Assembly: GCF_009687865.1 (NCBI RefSeq) | Contig: NZ_BLAE01000018.1 | Location: 1-36,745 of the forward strand | Source of the DNA: Acrocarpospora macrocephala | GTDB taxonomy: Bacteria; Actinomycetota; Actinomycetes; Streptosporangiales; Streptosporangiaceae | Direction of reading: 5' to 3' | DNA: 36,745 bases | Shown: piece by piece, positions 1 through 7,071 of the stretch | How the letters are laid out: every line of letters begins with the position of its first letter | Position numbering within the stretch: the stretch's first letter is position 1 | Position numbers and translations under genes: made by a program | The notes under the pieces: generated by a model | Seen by the model: only the letters and a program-made list of their open reading frames with translations | Databases searched by the model: none | Told to the model about the DNA's origin: nothing

Positions 1-44
1 CACCCAACCCGTTTGTTTCCCTCGGGCTCCGCCCGACCCCGCCA
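1..44 (+). repeat. Dispersed GC-rich repeat, copy 1
   Basis: The stretch runs from CACCC through a T-rich patch to CTCGGGCTCCGCCCGACCCC. The core CGGGC-TCC-GCCCG is a small hairpin. Nearly the same sequence recurs at about 91-131 in the same orientation and at about 31063-31123 on the other strand, so this is a short interspersed element. No gene is seen in 1-198: the open frames here lack ribosome binding sites and run through the repeats. Confidence 0.6.
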
Positions 45-90
45 TCACTGCGGCTGCCCAAAGAAGACGACGGTCACATTGCCGTGGGTC

Positions 91-131
91 TCCCACCCAC
101 CCTTTGTTCTATCCGGGCTCCGCCCGTCCCC
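91..131 (+). repeat. Dispersed GC-rich repeat, copy 2
   Basis: This second copy reads CTCCCACCCACCCTTTGTTC followed by the CGGGCTCCGCCCG hairpin. It lies about 90 bp after copy 1 and matches the reverse complement of the element near 31.1 kb, including the CCCACCCA and CTTTGTT parts. The bases between copies 1 and 2 (about 60-90) also resemble the GAAGAC/CACGGT part of the minisatellite beside the 31-kb copy. Confidence 0.55.
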
Positions 132-198
132 GTCTGCTCCTGCCCGTCCCCGTCTGTTCCGTAGAAAGCCGACGAGCGGCATCGTGAAACCTGCCCTC

Positions 199-924
199 CT
201 ATGCCAGGAAGCCCCGCAGCAGGGCGGCCGTGCCCTCCAGGTGTTCGGCGACGGCCTGGCGGGCGCGGTCGGGGTCGCGGTTCAGGATGGCCTCGACTAT
301 CGCGGCGTGCTGGTCGGCTGAGTGCTGGATGTTGAAGCTGAGGATGGGGATGGCATTCAGCAGGTCGGTGACACGTAAGCGGGCGTCGGCGCAGGCGGCG
401 GCGAGTAGTGGGGAGCCGGTGAGTTCGGCGATGCACAGGTGGAAGGCGGTGTCGAGGCGGCGGTAGTCGGAGGGGCCCGCCTCGTTGACGTCGGACAGCC
501 TGCGGCGGAGGGTGGCGATCTGGGTGGGGGTGAGGTCGCGGTCGGCGAGGACCTGGGCGGCGCCGCATTCGACGGCCATCCGGAAGGTGAGCGCGTCGTC
601 GAGTTCGCTGGGGCCCATCTCGTTGACGGCCCGGCGCAGGTCGCCGTGGCGCGGGTCGGGCGGCTGGTAGACGACGAAGGCGCCCCCGTAACGTCCCCGG
701 CGTACATCCAGATATCCGGATTCCTGCAGGGCGCGGATGGCTTCGCGGAGGGTGACGCGACTGATGCCGAGTTGGGCGGCGAGTTCCCGTTCCGGCGGCA
801 TTTTCGCGCCGTGGGCGACCACGCCGAGTTTGATCGCCTGGAGCAGCCGCTCGACGGTCTCCTCGAACGCGTTCCCCGAGCGGACCGGACGGAGCAACGA
901 AACGAGTGGGGATTCCGTCATCAT
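199..924 (-). CDS. FadR/GntR-family transcriptional regulator
   Basis: This is a 241-residue one-component repressor-type regulator. Residues about 15-80 form a GntR winged helix, with the motif PPERELAAQLGISRVTLREA and the wing GYLDVRRGRYGG. The rest is an all-helical FCD ligand domain, with conserved polar sites near FRMAVECGAA, RLDTAFHLCIAEL and QHAAIVEAI. The frame stays open far upstream, but GGAGGG lies six bases before the ATG at 924, so the long version is rejected; a second ATG at 921 is possible. The gene diverges from the ligase at 1039, which it probably controls together with the catabolic operon. In the shared 114-bp gap, GTCTG-ATTC-CAGAC is a good operator candidate. FCD regulators usually bind a small organic acid or amine-derived metabolite; which one applies here is unknown. 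Confidence 0.9.
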   Translation of the reverse strand: MMTESPLVSLLRPVRSGNAFEETVERLLQAIKLGVVAHGAKMPPERELAAQLGISRVTLREAIRALQESGYLDVRRGRYGGAFVVYQPPDPRHGDLRRAVNEMGPSELDDALTFRMAVECGAAQVLADRDLTPTQIATLRRRLSDVNEAGPSDYRRLDTAFHLCIAELTGSPLLAAACADARLRVTDLLNAIPILSFNIQHSADQHAAIVEAILNRDPDRARQAVAEHLEGTAALLRGFLA

Positions 925-1005
925 GCACCGCCCTCCAAATGGCCCAAGATTAGCCCAATCCGCTGTTGACGAGCTGACAGGCCTGGTGCTTGCATGCCTC
1001 CATTG

Positions 1006-1019
1006 GTCTGATTCCAGAC
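1006..1019 (+). promoter_or_regulatory. Inverted repeat, candidate FadR-type operator
   Basis: The site is GTCTG-ATTC-CAGAC, with perfect 5-bp arms and a 4-bp spacer, ending 19 bp before the ligase start. FadR-type GntR proteins bind short palindromes of this kind, and the regulator gene diverges from this gap. That the neighbour binds here is inferred. Confidence 0.5.
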
Positions 1020-1038
1020 TTTTAGAAGGGACTCGCGC

Positions 1039-2385
1039 GTGCTGACTATGGAGCAGCTTCGAGTTGAGGCCGAGGCAGGCAAGATCGACACGGTGCTGCT
1101 GGGGTTCACCGACATGCAGGGGCGCCTGCAGGGCAAACGGCTGTCGGCGCGCTACTTCCTGGACGAGGTGCTCCACCACGCGGCCGAAGGCTGCAACTAC
1201 CTGCTCGCGGTGGACGTGGAGATGAACACCGTCAGCGGCTACGCGATGTCGTCCTGGGATCGTGGTTACGGTGACTTCGTCTTCAAGCCCGATATGGCCA
1301 CGCTGCGCCGGGTCCCCTGGCAGGAGGGTACGGCGCTGCTCCTGGCCGACCTGGTCTGGGAGGACGGCTCCGACGTCACGGCCTCGCCCCGGCAGATCCT
1401 GCGCCGCCAGCTGGCCCGGCTGGGTGAGCGCGGCTGGGGGGCTTATGTGGGGACCGAGCTGGAATTCTGCGTGTACGCCGACAGCTACGAGGAGGCGTGG
1501 CGGAACGCGTACCGCGATCTGACCCCCTCGAACCTCTACAACGTGGATTATTCGCTGCTCGGCACCTCCCGGGTGGAGCCGCTGCTGCGCCGGATCCGGC
1601 TGGGTATGGAGGGTGCGGGGCTCTACGTGGAGTCGGCCAAGGGCGAGTGCAACCTGGGGCAGCACGAGATCGCGTTCCGGTATACCGACGCGCTCGCCAC
1701 TTGCGACAACCACTCGATCTACAAGAACGGCGCGAAGGAGATCGCGGCCCAGGAGGGCATGTCGTTGACCTTCATGGCCAAGCCGAACCAGCGCGAGGGC
1801 AATTCCTGCCATATCCACATATCGCTGAGGGACGCCGACGGGACCCCGGTGATGGCCGGGTCCGAGCCCTATGGCCTGTCCAAGATCGGGCAGCATTTCA
1901 TCGCCGGGCAGCTGGCCGCGATGCGGGAACTCACCCTCCTCTACGCGCCCAACATCAACTCATATAAGCGGTATGTCCCCGGCTCGTTCGCCCCGACCGC
2001 CGTCAAATGGGGCATCGACAACCGCACCTGCTCGCTCCGCCTGGTCGGCCACGGCCACGGGCTCCGGATCGAGAACCGGGTGCCCGGCGGCGACGTGAAC
2101 CCCTACCTCGCGGTGTCCGCACTGATCGCGGCCGGTCTGTACGGCATCGAGAACGAGCTCCCGCTGGAGGACCCCTACGGCGGAAATGCCTATATTTCCG
2201 ACGCTGAGACGGTTCCAGCGACGCTGCGCGACGCGCTCGACCTGTTCGCGGGCTCCACGCTGGCCGCCACCGCGTTCGGGCAGGATGTCGTAGACCATTA
2301 CGCCAACTACGCCAAGGTGGAGCTGGCCGCCTTCGACGCGGCCGTCACGGACTGGGAGATGTTCCGGGGGTTCGAACGACTGTGA
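1039..2385 (+). CDS. Glutamine synthetase-like gamma-glutamyl-amine ligase
   Basis: This 448-residue protein is a member of the glutamine synthetase fold that probably joins glutamate to an amine using ATP, rather than to ammonia. Visible catalytic elements are the metal-site GTELEF segment, ESAKGECNLGQHEIAFRY, the GNSCHIHISL histidine motif, the NINSYKRYVPGSFAPTAVKW loop and ENRVPGGDVNPYLA. The C-terminus is shorter than in housekeeping GlnA and no clear adenylylation-loop NLYxLP motif is seen, as in PuuA and GlnA3/GlnA4-type enzymes. The start is GTG 1039, with GAAGGG eight bases upstream; ATG 1048 is an alternative. The gene is first in an operon with aldehyde dehydrogenase, short-chain dehydrogenase and gamma-glutamyl hydrolase. 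The neighbours suggest ethanolamine or another amino alcohol as substrate; a polyamine is the alternative. The stop codon lies in a GTGA that begins a repeat-derived mini-ORF. Confidence 0.88.
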   Translation: MLTMEQLRVEAEAGKIDTVLLGFTDMQGRLQGKRLSARYFLDEVLHHAAEGCNYLLAVDVEMNTVSGYAMSSWDRGYGDFVFKPDMATLRRVPWQEGTALLLADLVWEDGSDVTASPRQILRRQLARLGERGWGAYVGTELEFCVYADSYEEAWRNAYRDLTPSNLYNVDYSLLGTSRVEPLLRRIRLGMEGAGLYVESAKGECNLGQHEIAFRYTDALATCDNHSIYKNGAKEIAAQEGMSLTFMAKPNQREGNSCHIHISLRDADGTPVMAGSEPYGLSKIGQHFIAGQLAAMRELTLLYAPNINSYKRYVPGSFAPTAVKWGIDNRTCSLRLVGHGHGLRIENRVPGGDVNPYLAVSALIAAGLYGIENELPLEDPYGGNAYISDAETVPATLRDALDLFAGSTLAATAFGQDVVDHYANYAKVELAAFDAAVTDWEMFRGFERL

Positions 2386-2562
2386 AGATCATCAACCAAG
2401 CCAATGCAGAGCCGACCGCCTTCGACGCAGCCATCACCGACCGGCAGGCGTTCCGGGGGGTCGAACCACTGTGAAAACCGTCAACCAAGCCAATGCAGAG
2501 CCGGCCACCTTCGACACGACCGCCACCGGCCGGCAGACGTTCCGGGGGGTCGAACCACTGTG
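2293..2562 (+). repeat. 89-bp tandem repeat, three copies, at the ligase/dehydrogenase junction
   Basis: Copy 1 is the last part of the ligase gene (about 2293-2381), copy 2 is 2382-2470 and copy 3 is 2471-2559. Copies 2 and 3 each consist of the first five codons of the dehydrogenase (GTGAAGATCATCAA or a variant) followed by a diverged copy of the last 24-25 ligase codons, ending in CGAACCACT. Shared blocks include GCCAATGCAGAGCCG and TTCCGGGGGGTCGAACCACT. GTG positions 2382, 2471 and 2560 are exactly 89 bp apart. The array fills the gap between the ligase stop and the dehydrogenase start, two genes that would otherwise overlap by GTGA. Confidence 0.85.
2382..2474 (+). other. Repeat-derived mini-ORF 1 (30 codons)
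   Basis: GTG 2382 overlaps the ligase stop as GTGA. The frame runs for 30 codons and ends in TGA at 2472-2474, itself part of the next GTGA. The peptide begins VKIINQANAEP and ends FRGVEPL, that is, the dehydrogenase N-terminus fused to a ligase-like C-terminus. It may be translated by coupling or may simply be a duplication scar; no separate ribosome binding site is seen. Confidence 0.4.
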
Positions 2563-2563
2563 A
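2471..2563 (+). other. Repeat-derived mini-ORF 2 (30 codons)
   Basis: This is a second link of the same length, from GTG 2471 to TGA 2561-2563, and its stop overlaps the dehydrogenase start at 2560. The peptide begins VKTVNQANAEP and ends FRGVEPL. The open frame and both overlaps survived although the two units differ at many positions, so coupling may be under selection. Confidence 0.4.
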
Positions 2564-3897
2564 AGATCATCAATCCGGCCACCGAGGAGGTCGTCGCCGA
2601 CATTGAGCTCGCCGACGCCGCCGAAGTCGACCGCGCGGTGGAACGAGCTCGGGCAGCTTTCCGGACATGGCGTGAAATATCGCCCGGGGATCGGGCGCGG
2701 TTGCTGCGGGCCTTCGCCCGACAGGTCGAGGAGCACGCTGAGGAGCTCGCCCAGCTGGAGATCACCAACTCCGGCCACACCGTCGGCAACGCCCGGTGGG
2801 AAGCCGGGCATGTCCGCGATGTCCTGCACTTCTACGCGGGCGCGCCCGAGCGTAACCACGGCAAGCAGATCCCCGTCCCCGGCGGGATCGACATCACCTT
2901 CCAGGAGCCGCTCGGCGTGGTCGGGGTGATCGTGCCGTGGAACTTCCCGATGGTGATCATGATGTGGGGGGTCGCCCCGGCCCTCGCCGCCGGGAACACG
3001 GTGATCGTGAAACCGGCCGAATGGACTCCGCTGACGGCGCTGCGGCTGGCCGAGCTGGCCCTGGCGGCGGGCCTCCCCGAGGGGGTGCTCCAGGTCCTGC
3101 CTGGCGCAGGGGAGGTCGCGGGAGCCCGCCTGGTGGACCACCCCGACGTTGCCAAGATCGTCTTCACGGGATCCACCGAGGTCGGCAAGCAGATCGCCGC
3201 GAAGGCCGCGGGACAGGTCAAGCGCGTCACGCTCGAACTGGGCGGGAAGAGCGCCAACATCGTCTTCGCCGATTCCGACCTGGCCAAGGCCGCGGCCTCC
3301 GCGCCGATGGCGGTGTTCGACAACTCCGGGCAGGACTGCTGCGCTCGGTCCAGGATTCTGGTGGAGCGTTCCGTCTATGACGAGTTCCTGGGACGGTTGA
3401 CGGAGGCCGTACAGGAATTGAAGGTCGGAGATCCCCGCGATCCGGACACGGCGCTCGGGCCGTTGATCAGTGCCGAGCATCGGGAGCGGGTGGCCTCGTT
3501 CGTCGAGAGACCGTACTTCCAGGGAGAATGCCCGGCGGGGCCCGGTTTCTGGTTCCCGGCCACCGTGCTGACTGGGGATGAGGATCGGGCCTTCCGCGAG
3601 GAGGTCTTCGGGCCGGTCGTGTCGGTGGTGCCTTTCCAGGATGAAGCGGACGCGATCGCGATCGCCAACGACACGCCATACGGGTTGTCCGGGTCCATCT
3701 GGACCAGGGATGTGGGCCGGGCGTTGCGGGTGGCGCGGGCGGTCGAGGCGGGGAACCTGTCGGTCAACTCGCATTCCAGCGTCCGCTACTGGACGCCGTT
3801 CGGCGGCTTCAAACAGTCCGGCCTCGGCCGGGAACTCGGCCCGGACGCGCTCGCCGCGTTCACCGAGACCAAGAACGTCTTCATCGCATCGGAGTAG
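2560..3897 (+). CDS. NAD(P)-dependent aldehyde dehydrogenase
   Basis: This 445-residue enzyme of the aldehyde dehydrogenase superfamily oxidises an aldehyde to an acid in the cytosol. Visible elements are the PWNFPMVIMMW segment, the cofactor motif FTGSTEVGK, the general base Glu226 in LELGGKS, and the catalytic Cys260 in NSGQDCC. EEVFGPV and PFGGFKQSGLGRE lie near the C-terminus. Start GTG 2560 is chosen because the protein then begins VKIINPATEEVV, as expected for the family; the longer open frame upstream translates the 89-bp repeats out of frame. In context it probably acts on a gamma-glutamyl-linked aldehyde made from the ligase product, comparable to PuuC, and the SDR starts nine bases after it. 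If the substrate is gamma-glutamylethanolamide, the product would be gamma-glutamylglycine. Confidence 0.9.
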   Translation: MKIINPATEEVVADIELADAAEVDRAVERARAAFRTWREISPGDRARLLRAFARQVEEHAEELAQLEITNSGHTVGNARWEAGHVRDVLHFYAGAPERNHGKQIPVPGGIDITFQEPLGVVGVIVPWNFPMVIMMWGVAPALAAGNTVIVKPAEWTPLTALRLAELALAAGLPEGVLQVLPGAGEVAGARLVDHPDVAKIVFTGSTEVGKQIAAKAAGQVKRVTLELGGKSANIVFADSDLAKAAASAPMAVFDNSGQDCCARSRILVERSVYDEFLGRLTEAVQELKVGDPRDPDTALGPLISAEHRERVASFVERPYFQGECPAGPGFWFPATVLTGDEDRAFREEVFGPVVSVVPFQDEADAIAIANDTPYGLSGSIWTRDVGRALRVARAVEAGNLSVNSHSSVRYWTPFGGFKQSGLGRELGPDALAAFTETKNVFIASE

Positions 3898-3905
3898 AGG
3901 TTTAC

Positions 3906-4670
3906 ATGCAGCGTTTGCAGGACCGGGTGGCCGTCATCACCGGCGGCGCCGGGGGGATCGGCCTGGCCACTGCCAGGCGGTTCGCCGCGGAGGGGGCCAA
4001 ACTGGTCCTGGTCGACCTGGATGAGAACGTCGGCGAGCAGGTCGCGGCGGAGGTCGGGGGGATCTTCGTCCGGGCCGACGTGACCAGCGAGGACGACGTG
4101 ATCCGGATGTTCCAGGTGGCCTACGACACCTACGGCAGCGTGGACATCGCGTTCAACAACGCGGGCATCTCGCCGACCGACGACGACTCGATCCTGACCA
4201 CGGGGATCGACGTTTGGCGGAAGGTGCAGGAGGTCAACCTTACGAGCGTGTACCTGTGCTGCAAGCATGTGCTGCCCTATATGCAACGGCAGGGGAAGGG
4301 GTCGATCATCAACACCGCGTCGTTCGTGGCGGTGATGGGGTCGGCGACGTCACAGGTGTCGTACACGGCGTCCAAGGGCGGGGTGCTGGCGATGAGCAGG
4401 GAACTGGGGGTGCAGTTCGCGCGGGAGGGCATCCGGGTGAACGCGCTCTGTCCCGGGCCGGTGGACACGCCCCTGCTCAGGGAGCTGTTCGCGAAGGATC
4501 CGGAGCGGGCGCAGCGGCGGCTGGTTCATGTGCCGATGGGGCGGTTCGCGCGGGCGGAGGAGATCGCGGCGGCGGTGGCGTTCCTGGCGTCCGATGACGC
4601 GTCGTTCATCACAGGGGCGGAGTTCCTGGTGGACGGTGGTATTTCCGGCGCTTATGTGACGCCGCTGTGA
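3906..4670 (+). CDS. Short-chain dehydrogenase/reductase (SDR)
   Basis: This is a 254-residue classical SDR. It has the Rossmann motif TGGAGGIG near residue 13, NNAG, the catalytic serine region NTASFVAVMGS, and the Tyr-x3-Lys pair in SYTASKGG. The acidic D in LVLVDLDEN after the second beta strand favours NAD. The last part, FITGAEFLVDGG, is typical of the family. GAGG lies before ATG 3906. The stop overlaps the next gene as GTGA, so the two are probably translationally coupled. Name-level homology would suggest a 3-oxoacyl reductase, but the operon suggests oxidation of a hydroxyl group, such as gamma-glutamylethanolamide to the aldehyde used by the preceding gene product. That role is inferred from the missing amine oxidase. 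Confidence 0.87.
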   Translation: MQRLQDRVAVITGGAGGIGLATARRFAAEGAKLVLVDLDENVGEQVAAEVGGIFVRADVTSEDDVIRMFQVAYDTYGSVDIAFNNAGISPTDDDSILTTGIDVWRKVQEVNLTSVYLCCKHVLPYMQRQGKGSIINTASFVAVMGSATSQVSYTASKGGVLAMSRELGVQFAREGIRVNALCPGPVDTPLLRELFAKDPERAQRRLVHVPMGRFARAEEIAAAVAFLASDDASFITGAEFLVDGGISGAYVTPL

Positions 4671-5407
4671 GGCCGGTGATCGGGATCACGTGTTACGTCG
4701 AGCCCGCGGCGTACACGGTGTGGGAGATGACGGCGGCGCTGTTGCCGTACGACTACGTGCGGCACGTCGAGCGGGCGGGCGGGCAGCCGGTGATCCTGCC
4801 GCCCGCCGGGGAGCCCGCCACGCTGACCGGGCGGCTGGACGGCCTGATCCTGGCCGGAGGCGGCGACATCGACCCGACGCGCTACGCCGCGGACCCCCTC
4901 CCAACCACCTCCTATATCCGGAAATTTCGGGATGATGCCGAGTTCGGGCTGGTCCGGGCGGCGCTGGCGGGCGGGTTGCCGTTTCTGGGGATCTGCCGGG
5001 GACTTCAGGTGCTCAACGTCGCCCTCGGCGGGACGCTGCATCAGCACGTTCCCGACGTGGTCGGCCACACCGGCCATTCCCCCGCTCCGGGCACATTCGG
5101 CCGCCTTCCCGTACGGCTCTCGCCGGAACTCGCCAAGATCTACGAATCCGACGAGATCACCCCGGCCCACTACCACCACCAGTCCATCGACCGCCTGGCC
5201 AACGGTCTCACCGTCACCGCGACCGCCGACGACGGCACCATCGAAGCCGTACAGCTGAACGAGCGGACCACGGCCGTCCAGTGGCATCCGGAAGCCGACG
5301 AGGACGGCCGGCTCTTCGACGACTTCGTGGCCCGGATTCGGCTAGGCTGGCCGGACACCGGTGATCCCGCGCGGGAGAGCGGCCTGGCATCCGGCCAGGT
5401 CCCCTGA
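4667..5407 (+). CDS. Gamma-glutamyl hydrolase, class I glutamine amidotransferase fold (PuuD-like)
   Basis: This 246-residue peptidase C26-type hydrolase probably cleaves a gamma-glutamyl amide and frees glutamate plus the oxidised amine. The nucleophile is Cys110 in GICRGLQ, and the catalytic His207 and Glu209 lie in QWHPE. LILAGGGDIDPTRY and the YHHQSID segment are also family hallmarks. It starts at GTG 4667, overlapping the SDR stop by four bases. The last 14 codons lie inside the first aptamer of the glycine riboswitch, so the C-terminal residues after about position 232 are encoded by RNA that must also fold. If the substrate is gamma-glutamylglycine, the product glycine is the ligand of that switch. 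Confidence 0.88.
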   Translation: MRPVIGITCYVEPAAYTVWEMTAALLPYDYVRHVERAGGQPVILPPAGEPATLTGRLDGLILAGGGDIDPTRYAADPLPTTSYIRKFRDDAEFGLVRAALAGGLPFLGICRGLQVLNVALGGTLHQHVPDVVGHTGHSPAPGTFGRLPVRLSPELAKIYESDEITPAHYHHQSIDRLANGLTVTATADDGTIEAVQLNERTTAVQWHPEADEDGRLFDDFVARIRLGWPDTGDPARESGLASGQVP

Positions 5408-5552
5408 AGGAGCAAGCCCTCCCCGCGAACCTCTCAAGGCAAAGGACCGTGCGGGCCAGGTGTCCTCTGGAAAGCAGGCCTGCGCCTCGCCGAAGGTGAA
5501 AGTCCGGGCAAAATCCGGGCGAAGCTCTCAGGCACCGATGACAGAGGGGGAG
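5366..5552 (+). ncRNA. Tandem glycine riboswitch (two aptamers)
   Basis: Aptamer 1 spans about 5366-5455. P1 pairs CCCGCGC (5366-5372) with GTGCGGG (5449-5455), with one G-U pair. The conserved GGGAGAG, CTGAAGGAGCAAG and CTCTCAAGGCAAAGGACCG blocks follow in order. Aptamer 2 spans about 5462-5552. Its P1 pairs CCTCTG (5464-5469) with CAGAGG (5542-5547), and it holds GCCGAAGGTGAAA and CTCTCAGGCACCGATGACAG. The two are joined by a short linker, as in cooperative glycine switches, and lie just before gcvT. The 5' end overlaps the hydrolase gene. A possible -10 (TAGGCT, 5343-5348) lies inside that gene. Such switches normally turn on glycine cleavage genes when glycine is plentiful. No clear terminator hairpin is seen before gcvT, so control may act on translation. 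Confidence 0.93.
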
Positions 5553-5588
5553 GATGCAGAACATCCGACCCTGCCTGAGGTGCGCCCT

Positions 5589-6665
5589 ATGCCACGACAG
5601 ACACCGCTGCACGAGGTTCATCAGAGCCTCGGCGCGACTCTCACCGACTTCGCCGGCTGGCTGATGCCGCTCCGCTACGGCAGCGAGTCCGCCGAGCACA
5701 ACACGGTGCGCACGGACGCCGGGCTCTTCGACCTCTCCCACATGGGCGAGATCTTCGTGACCGGCCCGCAGGCGGGCGAGGCCCTCGACTACGCCTTCAC
5801 CGGCCAGCTGAGCACGCTCGCGCCCGGCAAGGCACGCTATACGGTGATCTGCGCCCCCGACGGCGGCGTGCTGGACGACGTGATCATCTACCGGCTGACC
5901 GCCGAGGAGTTCATGGTCTGCGCGAACGCCTCCAACTACCCGCGCGTCGCCGCCGAGCTCGCCGACCGGGCCGCCAGGTTCGAGGCGAAGGTGGCCGACC
6001 GCTCCGAGGAGTACGCGCTGATCGCCATCCAGGGTCCTCGCTCGCAGGAGATCCTGGCCACGCTCACCGACGCCGATCTGGACGGCCTGAAGTACTACGC
6101 CGGGCTGCCCGGTGTCGTGGCGGGCGCCGAGGCGCTGATCGCGCGCACCGGTTACACCGGTGAGGATGGTTTCGAGCTGTTCATCGCGAACGCGGCTGCC
6201 GTACCGCTCTGGCATGCTCTGACCGCCGCGGGCGCGCGCCCGGCCGGGCTCTCCGCCCGCGACACCCTCCGGCTGGAAGCAGGCATGGCCCTGTACGGCA
6301 ACGAGCTCACCGAAGAGATCACCCCGTTCGACGCGGGCCTCGGCCGGGTAGTGAAGTTCGACAAACCCGGCGATTTCATCGGACGTGCCGCACTGGAGAC
6401 CAAGACCGAACCGCGCCGCCGCCTGGTCGGCCTGGTCGCCCGCGGGCGGCGGGTCCCCCGGCACGGCTACCCCGTCGTGGACGCGTCCGGGGCGGTCGTC
6501 GGCGAGGTCACCAGCGGCGCGCCGTCGCAGTCGCTGGGCAAGCCGATCGCGATGGCGTACGTGCAGGCGGAAATGCCGGAAAATGGCGATCTAGCCGTGG
6601 ACATCCGCGGCACGCGCGAACCGGTCGACGTCGTTGATTTGCCTTTCTACAGGAGGAAGAAGTGA
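5589..6665 (+). CDS. gcvT: Aminomethyltransferase, glycine cleavage T-protein
   Basis: The 358-residue T-protein transfers the aminomethyl group from lipoyl H-protein to tetrahydrofolate, releasing ammonia and methylene-THF. The protein begins with [20 protein letters not shown] and has DLSHMGEI, the folate-site segment around [31 protein letters not shown] and the C-terminal barrel with [22 protein letters not shown]. The start is ATG 5589 with TGAGG eight bases upstream; the longer open frame translates the riboswitch. The gene lies directly under the glycine switch and overlaps gcvH by four bases. The P-protein gene gcvP is not in the window, which is common in actinomycetes. Confidence 0.96.
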   Translation: MPRQTPLHEVHQSLGATLTDFAGWLMPLRYGSESAEHNTVRTDAGLFDLSHMGEIFVTGPQAGEALDYAFTGQLSTLAPGKARYTVICAPDGGVLDDVIIYRLTAEEFMVCANASNYPRVAAELADRAARFEAKVADRSEEYALIAIQGPRSQEILATLTDADLDGLKYYAGLPGVVAGAEALIARTGYTGEDGFELFIANAAAVPLWHALTAAGARPAGLSARDTLRLEAGMALYGNELTEEITPFDAGLGRVVKFDKPGDFIGRAALETKTEPRRRLVGLVARGRRVPRHGYPVVDASGAVVGEVTSGAPSQSLGKPIAMAYVQAEMPENGDLAVDIRGTREPVDVVDLPFYRRKK

Positions 6666-7048
6666 GCACCATCCCCGGCGAGCTGAGCTACACCAAAGAG
6701 CACGAATGGGTGGCCGGCCTCGATGACGGACTGACGGTGACGGTCGGCATCACCGAGTACGCCGCCGAGGCGCTCGGTGACGTGGTCTACGTGCAGGTGC
6801 CCGAGGTGGGCGGCACGGTCGCGGCCGGCGACGCGGTGGGCGAGGTGGAATCCACCAAATCGGTCAGCGACATCTACTCGCCCGTCAGCGGCGAGGTGGT
6901 CGAGACCAACCAGGCCGTCGTGGACGATCCGTCCCTGGTCAACTCCGACCCCTACGGCGAGGGCTGGCTCTTCCGGATCCGGATCGAGGCCGACCCGACC
7001 GACCTGCTGACCGCCGAAGAGTACGGCACCCTCACCGCGGGCGAATAG
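6662..7048 (+). CDS. gcvH: Glycine cleavage system H-protein
   Basis: This 128-residue lipoyl carrier shuttles the aminomethyl group between P-, T- and L-proteins. Lys66 in [11 protein letters not shown] is the lipoylation site, and the fold ends with [10 protein letters not shown] and a short helix. The start is GTG 6662, overlapping the gcvT stop (GTGA), and AGGAGGAAG at the end of gcvT serves as ribosome binding site. Length and motif spacing are normal for the family. Confidence 0.96.
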   Translation: MSTIPGELSYTKEHEWVAGLDDGLTVTVGITEYAAEALGDVVYVQVPEVGGTVAAGDAVGEVESTKSVSDIYSPVSGEVVETNQAVVDDPSLVNSDPYGEGWLFRIRIEADPTDLLTAEEYGTLTAGE

Positions 7049-7071
7049 CCCACTAGCAAGGGCACAGATCA

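Noticed and set aside
925-1896. N-terminal extension of the FadR-type regulator
   Set aside because: It overlaps the ligase gene on the other strand and a strong GGAGGG site precedes ATG 924.
2434-3774. Minus-strand open frame of 446 codons opposite the aldehyde dehydrogenase
   Set aside because: The plus-strand protein has complete catalytic motifs; the antisense product is low-complexity and unrecognisable.
1039-5407. Putrescine (Puu) catabolic operon
   Set aside because: Ligase, aldehyde dehydrogenase and hydrolase fit, but no FAD amine oxidase (PuuB) is present while an SDR is, so an amino alcohol substrate is preferred. Not fully excluded.
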